64,000 nucleotides of DNA from Acinetobacter sp. C32I. Its GTDB lineage: Bacteria; Pseudomonadota; Gammaproteobacteria; Pseudomonadales; Moraxellaceae. The translations under genes and the position numbers were made by a program. The stretch spans positions 1,240,001 to 1,304,000 of the forward strand of contig NZ_CP098480.1 of the NCBI RefSeq assembly GCF_023702715.1, in the 5' to 3' direction. Under the pieces are notes generated by a model. That model saw only the letters and a program-made list of their open reading frames with translations, was not told the DNA's origin and did no database searches. Below are positions 55,001 through 63,521 of this stretch, piece by piece (positions within the stretch are counted from its first letter, which is position 1; each line of letters opens with the position of its first letter).

Positions 55001-56572
55001 CTTTTCGGTTGGCAGCTTAACTTTGGCCTGTCCCGACAAACTGCCTTTTTCCGCCTCATAACGGAAGCTTTCCACATTTAATAGATCGCCATTTACATCT
55101 AAACGCGCATCATATTTTCCTGTTGGTAATAACGCTTGTTCATGAGGACGAATCGTGGTTGTGAGGTAAATATTTTGCTGACCTTCTTTTAAAGTCAGAT
55201 TGGTATGACCTTCTTCACTGCTGAGCCAGCCGATATAAGGCATCGCACGGTCAATTCCTTTCCATGACACATCCAGCAACATCGGTTGTGCTTTATTATC
55301 TTTTTCTTCCGCTTGGTCCAGCTTAACCGCCCAAGTCTCAAACTTATCAAATGCAAGTTGGGCATTCAGCACCAAGCCTTTTTCCATTGAACCTGTAGAG
55401 TTAAGGCTGGCATCCAAGTTTGGTGGCAAGAAATCTTGTGCGATTTGCGGTACGGTTTTGTCTTTCGGATCTAAGCCGTCTAAACGACCTTTAACATCCC
55501 AAGACACATGATCATGCCAGTTTACAAAACCCAGCAAGCTGACCACCCCACCCATTAATTGGCCATTAAACTCACGGATATTCAATTGATGGGTTAAATC
55601 GGTATCCATCAGTGCCGTATATTGACCCTGTGGTACTTGCTCGCCTTTTAAATCGGTATTCAGTGTTAGAATCAGTTTCTGGATATCGCCATTGAATTTT
55701 GCAATACCATCTTTTGCAAACAATTTTTGGTCTTTGAGTAATGGCAAATGATAGTTTTTAAAGAATAACTCACCATTCATCGGCACATGTTCACGCACGG
55801 GATGGATGACCGCCCAACCTGTGAGCAGATCTGGGGTTCGAGTTGCCACACCAACTTTTAAGGTATCTAGAGAACCTCTGGCTGCAACTTTAATGACATC
55901 GATATCTAGGCTTTTGAGTGATGGAATAATCAGGTCAGCAGTCGCATTGAGTGGATATTTACCGCTAAAATCCATCTCTCCCGTTGCATTGTTAACTGCC
56001 AAAAACTCCATTTTCATGCGTGAGTCTTCGAACTTTAATTTGGTTTCTGACCATAACGCATCTTTTAAATAAATATCGCTAAAATCGACTTTAGATGTGG
56101 AGGTTTGCAGTTGCAAGTGGTCTAGGCTAGCTTCATCAACCCGCAATACAAAAGGAAGTTTGATCGGGTCAAATCCAAATGGTTTGCCAGATGGTGGTTT
56201 CTTATCAAGAATCTTTAGATTACGAACGTCAGCATGGCTAAGATGCACTTCTTTTTTTAGGATTGCTCGCCAGCCTAAAGACACATCTGCACGGTCTAAA
56301 GAAACATCAATTCCTTCTAGTCGCACCAATACATTTTTTAAAATAATGCCTGAAAGCAGATTACCGCTTTCATATTCGTATTTAATGGTTTTCTGGCTTT
56401 GAAGTACACGGTCTAATAGGAAACGGCTACCCTTATCCGTTGACATCATCACTACCAAAGAACTGACCAATAATAAAAGAATGATCAGTACAATCAGCAC
56501 AATATTTCGAGCTATGCGCCGTGGTGGTCTTGGCTTTGTTGGAGGGGTAAGTTGCTGTTCTACTTCCGTCAT
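52067..56572 (-). CDS. tamB: TamB, translocation and assembly module inner-membrane protein
   Basis: This protein of about 1501 residues has an N-terminal inner-membrane helix (RNIVLIVLIILLLLVSSLVV) and a long beta-rich periplasmic body of the AsmA/TamB superfamily. The C-terminal DUF490 domain ends in LTLRYQMNRRLYLEASQSL and an aromatic terminus. TamB spans the periplasm and works with TamA in outer-membrane protein insertion; relatives also move phospholipids. It lies 52 bp downstream of tamA on the same strand. The ATG at 56572 is the likely start; a TTG two codons earlier is possible. Confidence 0.93.
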   Translation of the reverse strand: MTEVEQQLTPPTKPRPPRRIARNIVLIVLIILLLLVSSLVVMMSTDKGSRFLLDRVLQSQKTIKYEYESGNLLSGIILKNVLVRLEGIDVSLDRADVSLGWRAILKKEVHLSHADVRNLKILDKKPPSGKPFGFDPIKLPFVLRVDEASLDHLQLQTSTSKVDFSDIYLKDALWSETKLKFEDSRMKMEFLAVNNATGEMDFSGKYPLNATADLIIPSLKSLDIDVIKVAARGSLDTLKVGVATRTPDLLTGWAVIHPVREHVPMNGELFFKNYHLPLLKDQKLFAKDGIAKFNGDIQKLILTLNTDLKGEQVPQGQYTALMDTDLTHQLNIREFNGQLMGGVVSLLGFVNWHDHVSWDVKGRLDGLDPKDKTVPQIAQDFLPPNLDASLNSTGSMEKGLVLNAQLAFDKFETWAVKLDQAEEKDNKAQPMLLDVSWKGIDRAMPYIGWLSSEEGHTNLTLKEGQQNIYLTTTIRPHEQALLPTGKYDARLDVNGDLLNVESFRYEAEKGSLSGQAKVKLPTEKQQLSWQAQLKAQDFNPQSIAAAAPINLLNGEIKATGFAKPNQQIIRFEQIDLTGQLPQDNKIETIALKGKSTAALIFNDEKAGGGFKSFAVDYDGSLNALNQGNGILKIKIAGTPEYIKINELNHDGVAGKIFATGAVNLKDKLGWDIDASLVRFKPQYFVSSVKGEVSGRVKTLGVWSDKLKRIDIRQLNVAGFLNNKPIRGRGNLSLLLDSNQEGFLPQQFEANDLFFAYAQNQLQATGNAQNLRIKLNAPALYELYPGLRGRAYGSLNVQSQPRLKATANMMVDNFAFNDLVTIRSLKVQGELPTSETTPTQLTATLDRLRNGNREIEHATVNLAGTRKAHVLKVESKNRQSNFYLQLAGGFNPKNDWLGQLQKGNFTSRNISLVQNQSAPIIYTTAQQELYVGQHCWQSSSSQLCLDQPARLSKAKGSFSFITKNLDLKDFTAFMPEGLAVTGQLNGYAKASWAQGSHPKLDARLVTQKGEIGLAADDPQDPATTVTYDELSLIAKSISEGLLLRVDMKTPDIGTGYANVIVNPYQANMPLRGEVAFNDVQLKVFKPFIKDVRSMSGTLALAGKMDGTLTQPQFAGEMRLKNGAISMISLPVNLSNIQLYSSIRQQSASIDGAFNSGQGVGRLKGNFDWKNDPHLNLTLKGDNLLVRQAPMITAIVEPDLSLDVYPFAQRLSLKGKIDVPRARISMPESSATVVNLSPDVRVVQQGQDLLATLKAAKPWDIRADMTVTLGNQVIFQGFESTIPLVGRLHLSQRGLETAMRANGAIGVSQKVKIEAYGQSLDLNRAIARFNGPLANPTLDIDANKPVQGSMVGVRVTGTATVPNIQIYNDAGLSEQEALNALLTGRINEGNSGLSNTEGFKSDVNNTIAAAGISMGLGGTRALTNQIGRTFGLSGLALDAQGTGDDTQVSLTGYITPDLFIRYGIGVFTPVNKLTLRYQMNRRLYLEASQSLERAIDVFYNWRF

Positions 56573-56624
56573 AATCAACCCGAGATTGTTTTGCCCTTAT
56601 AAAGTAAAGGGCGCAAAAAAGTTT

Positions 56625-59339
56625 TTAAAGCTGTGGACCAATAAAGAAATGTAATCGAATTGGATTGTTATCATTCGAAATACCCGATGCGATATCTAAT
56701 CGAATTGGTCCAATTGGCGATCTCCAACGGATGCCCACCCCCACACTATATTCTGTTGGGTTGCTAAATTGTTTGTCATAAGCGTTACCAAAGTCCGAGA
56801 ATACCGCAGCACGCCAGCCATCTTTAAATTGATAATTATATTCTAAGGAGCCAACCCCTAAGGCTTGACCACCTATTTTATAGCCGTTTTCTTCTGGTGA
56901 TAAACTCTTGTAATCGAAACCACGTAAAGATTGATCACCACCAGTAAAGAAACGCAAGTTATAAGGAACTTTATTAAAGTCATCGGTAAAAATATAACTT
57001 GCATCTCCACGACCGACAAATTGATGATTGTCGTTTTCACCCAATGAATAGATAAAACGCCAACCTGCACTTACAATTGCCATATTGGCATCAGAGAGTA
57101 AAGATTCTGTCCCCAATTCCACTTTATAAGTCTGTTTAAATCCACGGGTTGGATTTAAACGGGTATTAGTATTGGTTTTTGATGCTTCATAACCCAACAG
57201 CAAAGACTCTTGCTCAGAGTCAATTCCTGAAACTTTAAAAGCATCAGGTAGCTCATTGATATCTACATCACCTTTTTTGGTTAAACGATCTAGACGATAA
57301 CGCAAGCCAAAGGTGTGTTGCCAATCACCTAATGGGTTTTTAATGACGCGCTCTCCACCCAAAACCGCTGATTCAACCAATAGATTGATATCTGGACCAA
57401 TATCATCGCGTGTTTCTCGTTCATAACCACCCACAAGGTTAAAGTAGTCATTCAATGGGTGTTTATAAGGAATACTATAACGGCCATCAATCGATTGACG
57501 GATCTCTGAAACTTCGACGTTGGCATCGAACGAGTGACCATATTTATTCACGATGGCACGACGATACTGAGTGCGAATACGTGCTCCTGTATCGGTTCCA
57601 TAACCTATACCTGTCTCTAAACTATTAAGACGATCAGCATTGAGTGTCACTACAACAGGAATTTTTCGTTCTACGCGTGTTTGTTCTTCAAGCTTTTGAC
57701 GTTCTTCATCGTCATCGTCATGTACAGGTGGCATCGGCATTGAACGGGCCAAAGCTGGTTGTGCAGGTTCAGCACCCGAGAACTGTGATTCATCAACCAC
57801 ATCCTGCGTCACCTCTTGTGCCGAAGTGATTTTGGCACGCGCAAGATCCGCTTTCTGTTGGCTACTCATCAATTGTGATTCTTGCACACGTTGCTGATCA
57901 ACCAAAGCTTGCAAGTCAGGCGGTAAATCCAGAGGTGGCTGAATGGCATCCGGTTTGATCGTATCCACCAAAGTATAGTTAAAATAACGGCTGTTGGTTA
58001 AGTTATTTGCCAAGACATTGACACGCCAGAAGGCATAATCATCACCCTCTTTCCAAGGTGCCAAACTGTCTAGGACCTTCTGGGTGAGTGGCAATGGCTT
58101 GCTTGGATCACTCATCCGATACTCAACTTGCTTTAACTTATAGCGCTCGCCCGTTTCATAATTTAAATTAATTTCCGCAGTTTTCTCTGGTTGGGTAATT
58201 TTGACATCATGCAATCGCCAAAATGCATCAAAATAGCCGTTATCCGAAGCCACCGTGGTAATTTTAGTTTTGGTTGCTTCATAAGCACCATGATTAAAAA
58301 TATCACCGACATCTTGCTCTGGAATTAATCGAATCACTTGGAATTGCGGTGTATTAGCGCCTGCACCGGTAAACTCAATATTTTGTTCTTTAATCTTTAC
58401 AGGCTCATTCGGCACCACAATGACTTTTACTTTGCTTTCACTTTCTTTTACAAAGGTATAAGTGGCATTGTAATAACCCACTGCTTGCGCTGCCTGATTG
58501 GTCAAAGCACGTAATTGCGGTAAGGCAACATTAAAATCTTCAAAGGATTCTTGAGTAAAGCTAGATAGCTTGGCTTTGATATTCAGTGCCAAAATCGCAG
58601 GTGCACCCGTCACATCTGCAGAAATACGTGGAATTTTATCGGTATTGAGTAAATTATCTGGACGGAAACGATTCACAATTCGCGTAAAGAATCCAACTTT
58701 TTCCTGTGGTTGATCAGATTTAGGCTGCAAATCAGCCAATGTTTTACCTGTTTCATTGGCTTCAACCACAATCTTACTATCGGCTTGGATTTCACCCATT
58801 AACTGGTCAATATTCAGCGGGGCTTGCTTGATTTCAGTCAATTCCGTCTGTGATGCATCAGCAATGATAGGTTCAGGATTTCTTGCCATATTTTCACGAT
58901 AGGCTTGTGCTTCGTTTTTCGCATCTTCAGCAACGCGGAAGATCTCATTTGCCATCCCCTGATCCACTGGGATCACAGGCAGATTTTCTAAATTGTCATC
59001 CAACTGAATCGGTTTCAATTCGTTAATTTGATGAGTGGATTGTTCTTGTTCTTTTAACGCAGCCAAACTGTCTTGCCCAGGCAGCACCCCTTGATCCGCA
59101 AGATTGATTGCTGGAGTTGTCGGTGCGGCCGCTGCAACGGCCAGTTCGACTGGTTGTTCCGTCTGTTCAACTGCCTGATTTTCAGACACAGCTGGATTTT
59201 GTTCTTGCGCATAAGCAACTGATATACAAGAACTAATCAAAAAACCACTACAAATAAGTTTAGGAAAACCCTGCATTTTAAAAATTAAATGCATAGAATG
59301 AACCAGTGTCGACTGTTTAAACTTCGTTTTAGATGGCAT
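56625..59339 (-). CDS. tamA: TamA, outer-membrane assembly factor (BamA/Omp85 family)
   Basis: This 904-residue protein has a signal peptide (MQGFPKLICSGF up to AYAQE) preceded by a 21-residue extension if the first ATG is used. A long Gln/Glu-rich segment follows to about 215, then POTRA domains to about 560. A C-terminal Omp85 barrel has the conserved RGFDY motif and a terminal FFIGPQL strand. The extra N-terminal segment makes it much longer than E. coli TamA (about 577 residues). It pairs with tamB downstream. The start is uncertain. Confidence 0.9.
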   Translation of the reverse strand: MPSKTKFKQSTLVHSMHLIFKMQGFPKLICSGFLISSCISVAYAQEQNPAVSENQAVEQTEQPVELAVAAAAPTTPAINLADQGVLPGQDSLAALKEQEQSTHQINELKPIQLDDNLENLPVIPVDQGMANEIFRVAEDAKNEAQAYRENMARNPEPIIADASQTELTEIKQAPLNIDQLMGEIQADSKIVVEANETGKTLADLQPKSDQPQEKVGFFTRIVNRFRPDNLLNTDKIPRISADVTGAPAILALNIKAKLSSFTQESFEDFNVALPQLRALTNQAAQAVGYYNATYTFVKESESKVKVIVVPNEPVKIKEQNIEFTGAGANTPQFQVIRLIPEQDVGDIFNHGAYEATKTKITTVASDNGYFDAFWRLHDVKITQPEKTAEINLNYETGERYKLKQVEYRMSDPSKPLPLTQKVLDSLAPWKEGDDYAFWRVNVLANNLTNSRYFNYTLVDTIKPDAIQPPLDLPPDLQALVDQQRVQESQLMSSQQKADLARAKITSAQEVTQDVVDESQFSGAEPAQPALARSMPMPPVHDDDDEERQKLEEQTRVERKIPVVVTLNADRLNSLETGIGYGTDTGARIRTQYRRAIVNKYGHSFDANVEVSEIRQSIDGRYSIPYKHPLNDYFNLVGGYERETRDDIGPDINLLVESAVLGGERVIKNPLGDWQHTFGLRYRLDRLTKKGDVDINELPDAFKVSGIDSEQESLLLGYEASKTNTNTRLNPTRGFKQTYKVELGTESLLSDANMAIVSAGWRFIYSLGENDNHQFVGRGDASYIFTDDFNKVPYNLRFFTGGDQSLRGFDYKSLSPEENGYKIGGQALGVGSLEYNYQFKDGWRAAVFSDFGNAYDKQFSNPTEYSVGVGIRWRSPIGPIRLDIASGISNDNNPIRLHFFIGPQL

Positions 59340-59501
59340 GTAAAACTCTAAATTTGTTTTTTAATTTATCGTTTTTGATGGGTGAAATAACTTCAAATCT
59401 TTGATTTTTCATCCAATCAGACCTAGGTATCATACATGCATTTCATCACATTTTTACAGTTCGTCACATTTTTTTATAAATCACAATGAAGTGAACACAC
59501 G

Positions 59502-60821
59502 ATGAAACAAGACGAGCACTTAATGACTTCGCGTCGGTTCGCCCCGATGTTTTTCACTCAGTTCTTTGGCGCACTTAATGATAATGTTTATAAGCAAGCG
59601 TTGCTGTTAGTTATTACCTATGGCTGGATTCAACAACAAAGCACCCCTGTCAGTACCCTCAATAATTTAGCTGCTTTATTGTTTATTTTGCCCTACTTCT
59701 TTTTTTCGGCAACTGCAGGCCAAATCGCGGATAAATACGAGCGCTCACAACTGATCCGCTTTATTAAAATATTAGAAATCGTAATCATGTTGATTGGTAC
59801 TGCTGGCTTCTTGCTTGGGAATTTGTGGTTACTGTTGTTCGCTTTGTTTTTAATGGGCACTCATTCCACCTGTTTTGGCCCAATCAAATATGCCATTTTG
59901 CCTGAGATTTTAAAGCCGCAAGAGCTCATGTCAGGTAATGCGCTATTCCAGTCAGGTACATCGATTGCGATTTTACTGGGAATGATTCTAGGCGGCGCCG
60001 TAATTGCCACATCTGAGGGCAACTTACTCTGGATTAGTCTTACCGTCGTTACAATTGCTTGCTTAGGCTATTTATGCAGTCGATTTATTCTGCCTCAGAA
60101 AGTCGCCGCACCCGATTTAAAAATTGACTGGAACTTTATTCGCACCAGTTTTCAAACCATTAAATATGCCAAAAGTATCCCCATCGTATTTGTAATTTTG
60201 CTAGGCAACTCATGGTATTGGTTCTATGGCGCAACCTACCTAACCCAAATTCCGCAACTGACGCAACAAAACCTACATGCTTCAGAAAATGTGGTGAGCC
60301 TATTACTTACCTTTTTCTCGGTCGGCATTGGTGTCGGTTCTTTACTTTGCCGAAAAATTGGTGGGTCAGACATTAATATCAAGATGGTGCCTTATGGTGC
60401 AATTGGTTTAACCGTTTTCGCACTATATCTGGCAGCAAGCCTTGCTTTTGTACCTGAGCGTACGGGTGACTTACTCAGCTTAAAAGATATGTTTACACTC
60501 GGTGCAGTCTATTATCATGTGATGTTGGCAGTAACTTTGCTGGGCATTAGCGGTGGATTTTATATCGTTCCACTCTATGCCATGATGCAGGCCTATTCAC
60601 CACGCTCACACCGAGCACGAGTTGTGGCAGCAAATAATATTTTAAATGCTGTATTTATGGTCTCTTCCGCAGTTTTCTCGATTTTAATCTTAAGCATTTT
60701 AAAAATTGATATTAAAATCTTATTTACCATTACCGCTGTTTTAAGTGCAATTTTTTCATTTTGGTTATTAAAACGCCTAAAACCTTTATTGGAAAATGCT
60801 CCCAATACTTTAGAGGATTAA
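59502..60821 (+). CDS. MFS transporter, LplT-like (lysophospholipid transporter type)
   Basis: This 439-residue protein has about 12 helices. The opening FFTQFFGALNDNVYKQALLLVITYG and the helix-4/5 region HSTCFGPIKYAILPEIL, followed by LMSGNALFQSGTSIAIL, match LplT and the MFS domains of acyltransferase fusions. LplT flips lysophospholipids across the inner membrane for re-acylation. The acyltransferase (Aas) partner is not adjacent, so the substrate is inferred by family only. Coq7 follows 3 bp after the stop. Confidence 0.85.
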   Translation: MKQDEHLMTSRRFAPMFFTQFFGALNDNVYKQALLLVITYGWIQQQSTPVSTLNNLAALLFILPYFFFSATAGQIADKYERSQLIRFIKILEIVIMLIGTAGFLLGNLWLLLFALFLMGTHSTCFGPIKYAILPEILKPQELMSGNALFQSGTSIAILLGMILGGAVIATSEGNLLWISLTVVTIACLGYLCSRFILPQKVAAPDLKIDWNFIRTSFQTIKYAKSIPIVFVILLGNSWYWFYGATYLTQIPQLTQQNLHASENVVSLLLTFFSVGIGVGSLLCRKIGGSDINIKMVPYGAIGLTVFALYLAASLAFVPERTGDLLSLKDMFTLGAVYYHVMLAVTLLGISGGFYIVPLYAMMQAYSPRSHRARVVAANNILNAVFMVSSAVFSILILSILKIDIKILFTITAVLSAIFSFWLLKRLKPLLENAPNTLED

Positions 60822-60824
60822 TCT

Positions 60825-61460
60825 ATGCGTCATTACACAGGTCTCGATAAAATGATTCATTCGTTTGATCAAGCCTTACGTAGTTTGGTACCAGGTGCAA
60901 CCAGTGCACAACGAACGAATCCTGCCAGTGATGAACCGTCACAACTTTGTGTCAGTGATGCCCGTCATGTTGCAGGCTTAATGCGTGTGAACCATAGTGG
61001 TGAAGTCTGTGCTCAAGCGCTTTATCACGGTCAGGCACTCACTGCAAAATTGCCGCATGTTCGTGAAGAAATGCAGCAAGCTGCAATTGAAGAGCAAGAC
61101 CATTTAGCTTGGTGCGAAGATCGCTTAAAAGAACTAGATAGTCACACCAGTGTGTTAAATCCAATTTGGTATGGTTTATCTTATGGTATGGGTGCGATTG
61201 CAGGGATTGCAGGCGACAAATACAGCTTAGGTTTTGTGGCAGAAACTGAACGTCAAGTTAGCCAGCACCTACAGGAACATATTCAACAACTTCCTGCACA
61301 TGATGAACGTTCACGTAAAATTTTAGTCCAGATGAATGAAGATGAATTGCATCATCGCGATACCGCTTTAGAAGCCGGCGGTGTGGACTTACCTGCACCT
61401 GTGCGGATTACCATGACTGCCATTTCAAAACTCATGACTAAAACCAGTTATTATCTTTAA
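60825..61460 (+). CDS. coq7: Coq7/UbiF-type demethoxyubiquinone hydroxylase
   Basis: This 211-residue diiron carboxylate protein has the Coq7 ligands E60, E90, H93 (EEQDH), E142 (ETERQ), E174 and H177 (EDELHH). It performs the last ring hydroxylation of ubiquinone synthesis (2-polyprenyl-3-methyl-6-methoxy-benzoquinone). It starts 3 bp after the LplT-like stop, so the two are probably cotranscribed, and ends at a clear terminator. Confidence 0.94.
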   Translation: MRHYTGLDKMIHSFDQALRSLVPGATSAQRTNPASDEPSQLCVSDARHVAGLMRVNHSGEVCAQALYHGQALTAKLPHVREEMQQAAIEEQDHLAWCEDRLKELDSHTSVLNPIWYGLSYGMGAIAGIAGDKYSLGFVAETERQVSQHLQEHIQQLPAHDERSRKILVQMNEDELHHRDTALEAGGVDLPAPVRITMTAISKLMTKTSYYL

Positions 61461-61467
61461 GTTATCT

Positions 61468-61497
61468 AAGGGAATTATTGCGAGGTAATTCCCTTTT
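61468..61497 (+). terminator. terminator of coq7
   Basis: AAGGGAATTA and TAATTCCCTT form a 10-bp perfect stem with an 8-nt loop followed by TTTT-like sequence. Confidence 0.88.
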
Positions 61498-61525
61498 GCT
61501 TTGCAGCACTTAATCAAGCCTAACG

Positions 61526-61990
61526 CTAACGAAATACAATTTTGCCTTTATCGGTTGAATAACGGTCACTCCAAAAGCTTTGCGACTGCTTGTCTAAATC
61601 GGTAAAAATCGTGTAATCGATTTTACCCTGTCTGAAACTCAACTGATCATTCTTCTTTACTGCAATAACACGCGTATCATTGACCCAAACCCGCTGCTGC
61701 TGATCAATTTTAATCACAGCCAAAGCGGTGCCATCTGATCTTTCCGCAATCCACTGTGGTTGCTGCGTTGTTGCTGATGCACTCGGGCTTGATACGTCTA
61801 CCGTCTGCTCGACAAAACCCGCCTTGCTATTTTCCTCTTTGTTTTTCGTTATATCACAGCCCTGTGCTTCACTGACTTGGGTACAACCCGATTGTTCTAA
61901 TTGTTGTCGATACTTGGCATCAATTGCATAGGCTGAGTTCATGCTGCCATAGAGAATAATCCCCAAGGCAATAAGTAACTTGGCTTGCAT
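61526..61990 (-). CDS. small exported protein, unknown function
   Basis: From the ATG at 61990 (AAGGAATT upstream) the protein has 154 residues with a signal peptide cleaved near AYA. The mature part starts with a Cys pair (SGCTQVSEAQGC), then a Ser/Thr-rich linker and a beta-rich C-terminal domain (VWVNDTRVIAVKKND). The in-frame ATG 15 bases further out would put the ribosome site inside the gene. No family is recognised. Confidence 0.75.
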   Translation of the reverse strand: MQAKLLIALGIILYGSMNSAYAIDAKYRQQLEQSGCTQVSEAQGCDITKNKEENSKAGFVEQTVDVSSPSASATTQQPQWIAERSDGTALAVIKIDQQQRVWVNDTRVIAVKKNDQLSFRQGKIDYTIFTDLDKQSQSFWSDRYSTDKGKIVFR

Positions 61991-62131
61991 AAATAATTCC
62001 TTCATTATTCGCTTGTTATCTATTTAAACATCCCTGTATACATGCGTATGTAACTCAAATGTGTTTCGTCACTAACAAAAAATCCATGGGCTTAGCCATT
62101 GATTTTTAAATCATCAGTCAAACATCACTGC

Positions 62132-62683
62132 TTAATACAAACCATGTTCGGCCTTAAAGCGTTCTAGATCTCTGACAGCCTGCTGATAACGTGACTGTAC
62201 CCAACTACTATTGATACGTAGATCATATAAACGTTTTTGATAATCATCCCGAACTTTGCTTGAAAGATCTTTCCGTTCCAGCTCTTTCAAATAACGGTTC
62301 ATATCATTTTGAGAGCGATTAAACTCTGAATCTGCTTGATAATACTCATAGGCGACTTGATAGTAGCTGCGCAAGGATTCACGTTTTTCGATTGGACAAA
62401 CACGAATATCGCCACGACCTTCGAGCGCTTCACTAAAAATAATTTCTGGTCGGCAATAATAGCCTAGACCTTTTTGATAGCCTTGTTCATATAGCTTTTG
62501 ATTGGGCACAATATTGGCTTTTTGACAGGAAGAATAATATTTGTCTAAACGGGATTCATGCCCATCGGAGCCATCTCTTTCGCCCACATTAAACCAATTT
62601 GCTGTTTTGCATTGCTCGACACTCATGGCCGCACAACCCGAAAGTAAAACCGTTAAAGTCGATAAAATTAAAATAAGCTTCAT
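62132..62683 (-). CDS. DUF2799 lipoprotein
   Basis: This 183-residue lipoprotein has the lipobox LSGC, then SVEQCKTANWFNVGERDGSDGH, the DUF2799 signature. A KLYEQGYQKGLGYYCRP segment and a long C-terminal helical region (about 110-183) with coiled-coil character follow. Its function is unknown. It precedes folB-folK's downstream end on the same strand but is not clearly part of that operon. Confidence 0.85.
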   Translation of the reverse strand: MKLILILSTLTVLLSGCAAMSVEQCKTANWFNVGERDGSDGHESRLDKYYSSCQKANIVPNQKLYEQGYQKGLGYYCRPEIIFSEALEGRGDIRVCPIEKRESLRSYYQVAYEYYQADSEFNRSQNDMNRYLKELERKDLSSKVRDDYQKRLYDLRINSSWVQSRYQQAVRDLERFKAEHGLY

Positions 62684-62723
62684 AAAAAACTTCCTATTAT
62701 TATAGTGTTACTTTATCAAAGCA

Positions 62724-63158
62724 TTACATTGTAATGACAGGATAATGCATGCTTTGAAGATAGGCTAAATCTGCATGCTGCCATAAATCATATAAAGGAA
62801 TTTTTACATCCAAAGCCAATGGTAACTTTTTTGGATTAAATTGCATATGATCTAAAGTTTCACCCCACGCAATCACATCAATATCCAAACTAATATAATG
62901 TGACGGGCGAACTCGACCAGACTCCATTTCTAATTGTTTAAGGATTTCTGTCACTTCATCGACACAAAGCCGACTCTTTAATAGGCAGGCAGAATTCCAA
63001 TAATCAGCCCCGATCCCGTCTCGACATGGAATTTCATAAATCGGAGAAAATTCCACTGTGCCCAAACTTGCGAGCTGCTCATAGGCAAAAGTGAAATTTT
63101 GTTGCTGCTGGACATTACTCGCCAGTGCGAGCGCAAAAATTGTTTCTGTTGCGTTCAA
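62724..63158 (-). CDS. folK: FolK-like 6-hydroxymethyl-7,8-dihydropterin pyrophosphokinase
   Basis: This 144-residue protein resembles HPPK, with an N-terminal LASNVQQQQNFTFAYEQL and a central VRPSHYISLDIDVIAWGE that carries the Asp pair for ATP/Mg2+. It is shorter than typical FolK (about 160) and diverged, so activity is likely but not certain. It overlaps folB by 44 bp, placing it in the same folate operon. The reaction follows FolB in dihydrofolate synthesis. Confidence 0.82.
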   Translation of the reverse strand: MNATETIFALALASNVQQQQNFTFAYEQLASLGTVEFSPIYEIPCRDGIGADYWNSACLLKSRLCVDEVTEILKQLEMESGRVRPSHYISLDIDVIAWGETLDHMQFNPKKLPLALDVKIPLYDLWQHADLAYLQSMHYPVITM

Positions 63159-63495
63159 GGCGAATTCCTACTGCATTGGCTTGTGCAATGATGGCGGGTT
63201 TGCGAATAGTGATACTGATCGATTCGATCGAAGGAAATGTCGTAAATAGACATTCGAGTACCAATTGTGCAGCGTGCTCAATTAGTTTCGGTTTCGCCTC
63301 TTGTATAACTTGGGCTGCAAGCTCACAAAGCTGCGCATAGTTGAGCGTATCTTCTAGCTCATCCGAATGGGCAGCGTGTGATAGATCATTATGAATGGTG
63401 AGATCTAGCATTAAAGGTTGAATAATCTGGCGTTCCCAATTGAAACAGCCAACCACAGTATCAACCTTCAACCCTTCAATTATAATGGCATCCAT
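63115..63495 (-). CDS. folB: Dihydroneopterin aldolase
   Basis: This 126-residue protein has the FolB family opening IIEGLKVDTVVGCFNWERQ, DTLNYAQLCEL and LIEHAAQLVLECLF, and a strand IRKPAIIAQANAVGIRLER. It cleaves or epimerises dihydroneopterin in the folate pathway. The gene overlaps folK by 44 bp, and the next gene upstream (UbiB-like) ends 26 bp before it. Confidence 0.92.
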   Translation of the reverse strand: MDAIIIEGLKVDTVVGCFNWERQIIQPLMLDLTIHNDLSHAAHSDELEDTLNYAQLCELAAQVIQEAKPKLIEHAAQLVLECLFTTFPSIESISITIRKPAIIAQANAVGIRLERNRNNFCARTGE

Positions 63496-63521
63496 AATGA
63501 CCTAATGAACCGATAAATAAA

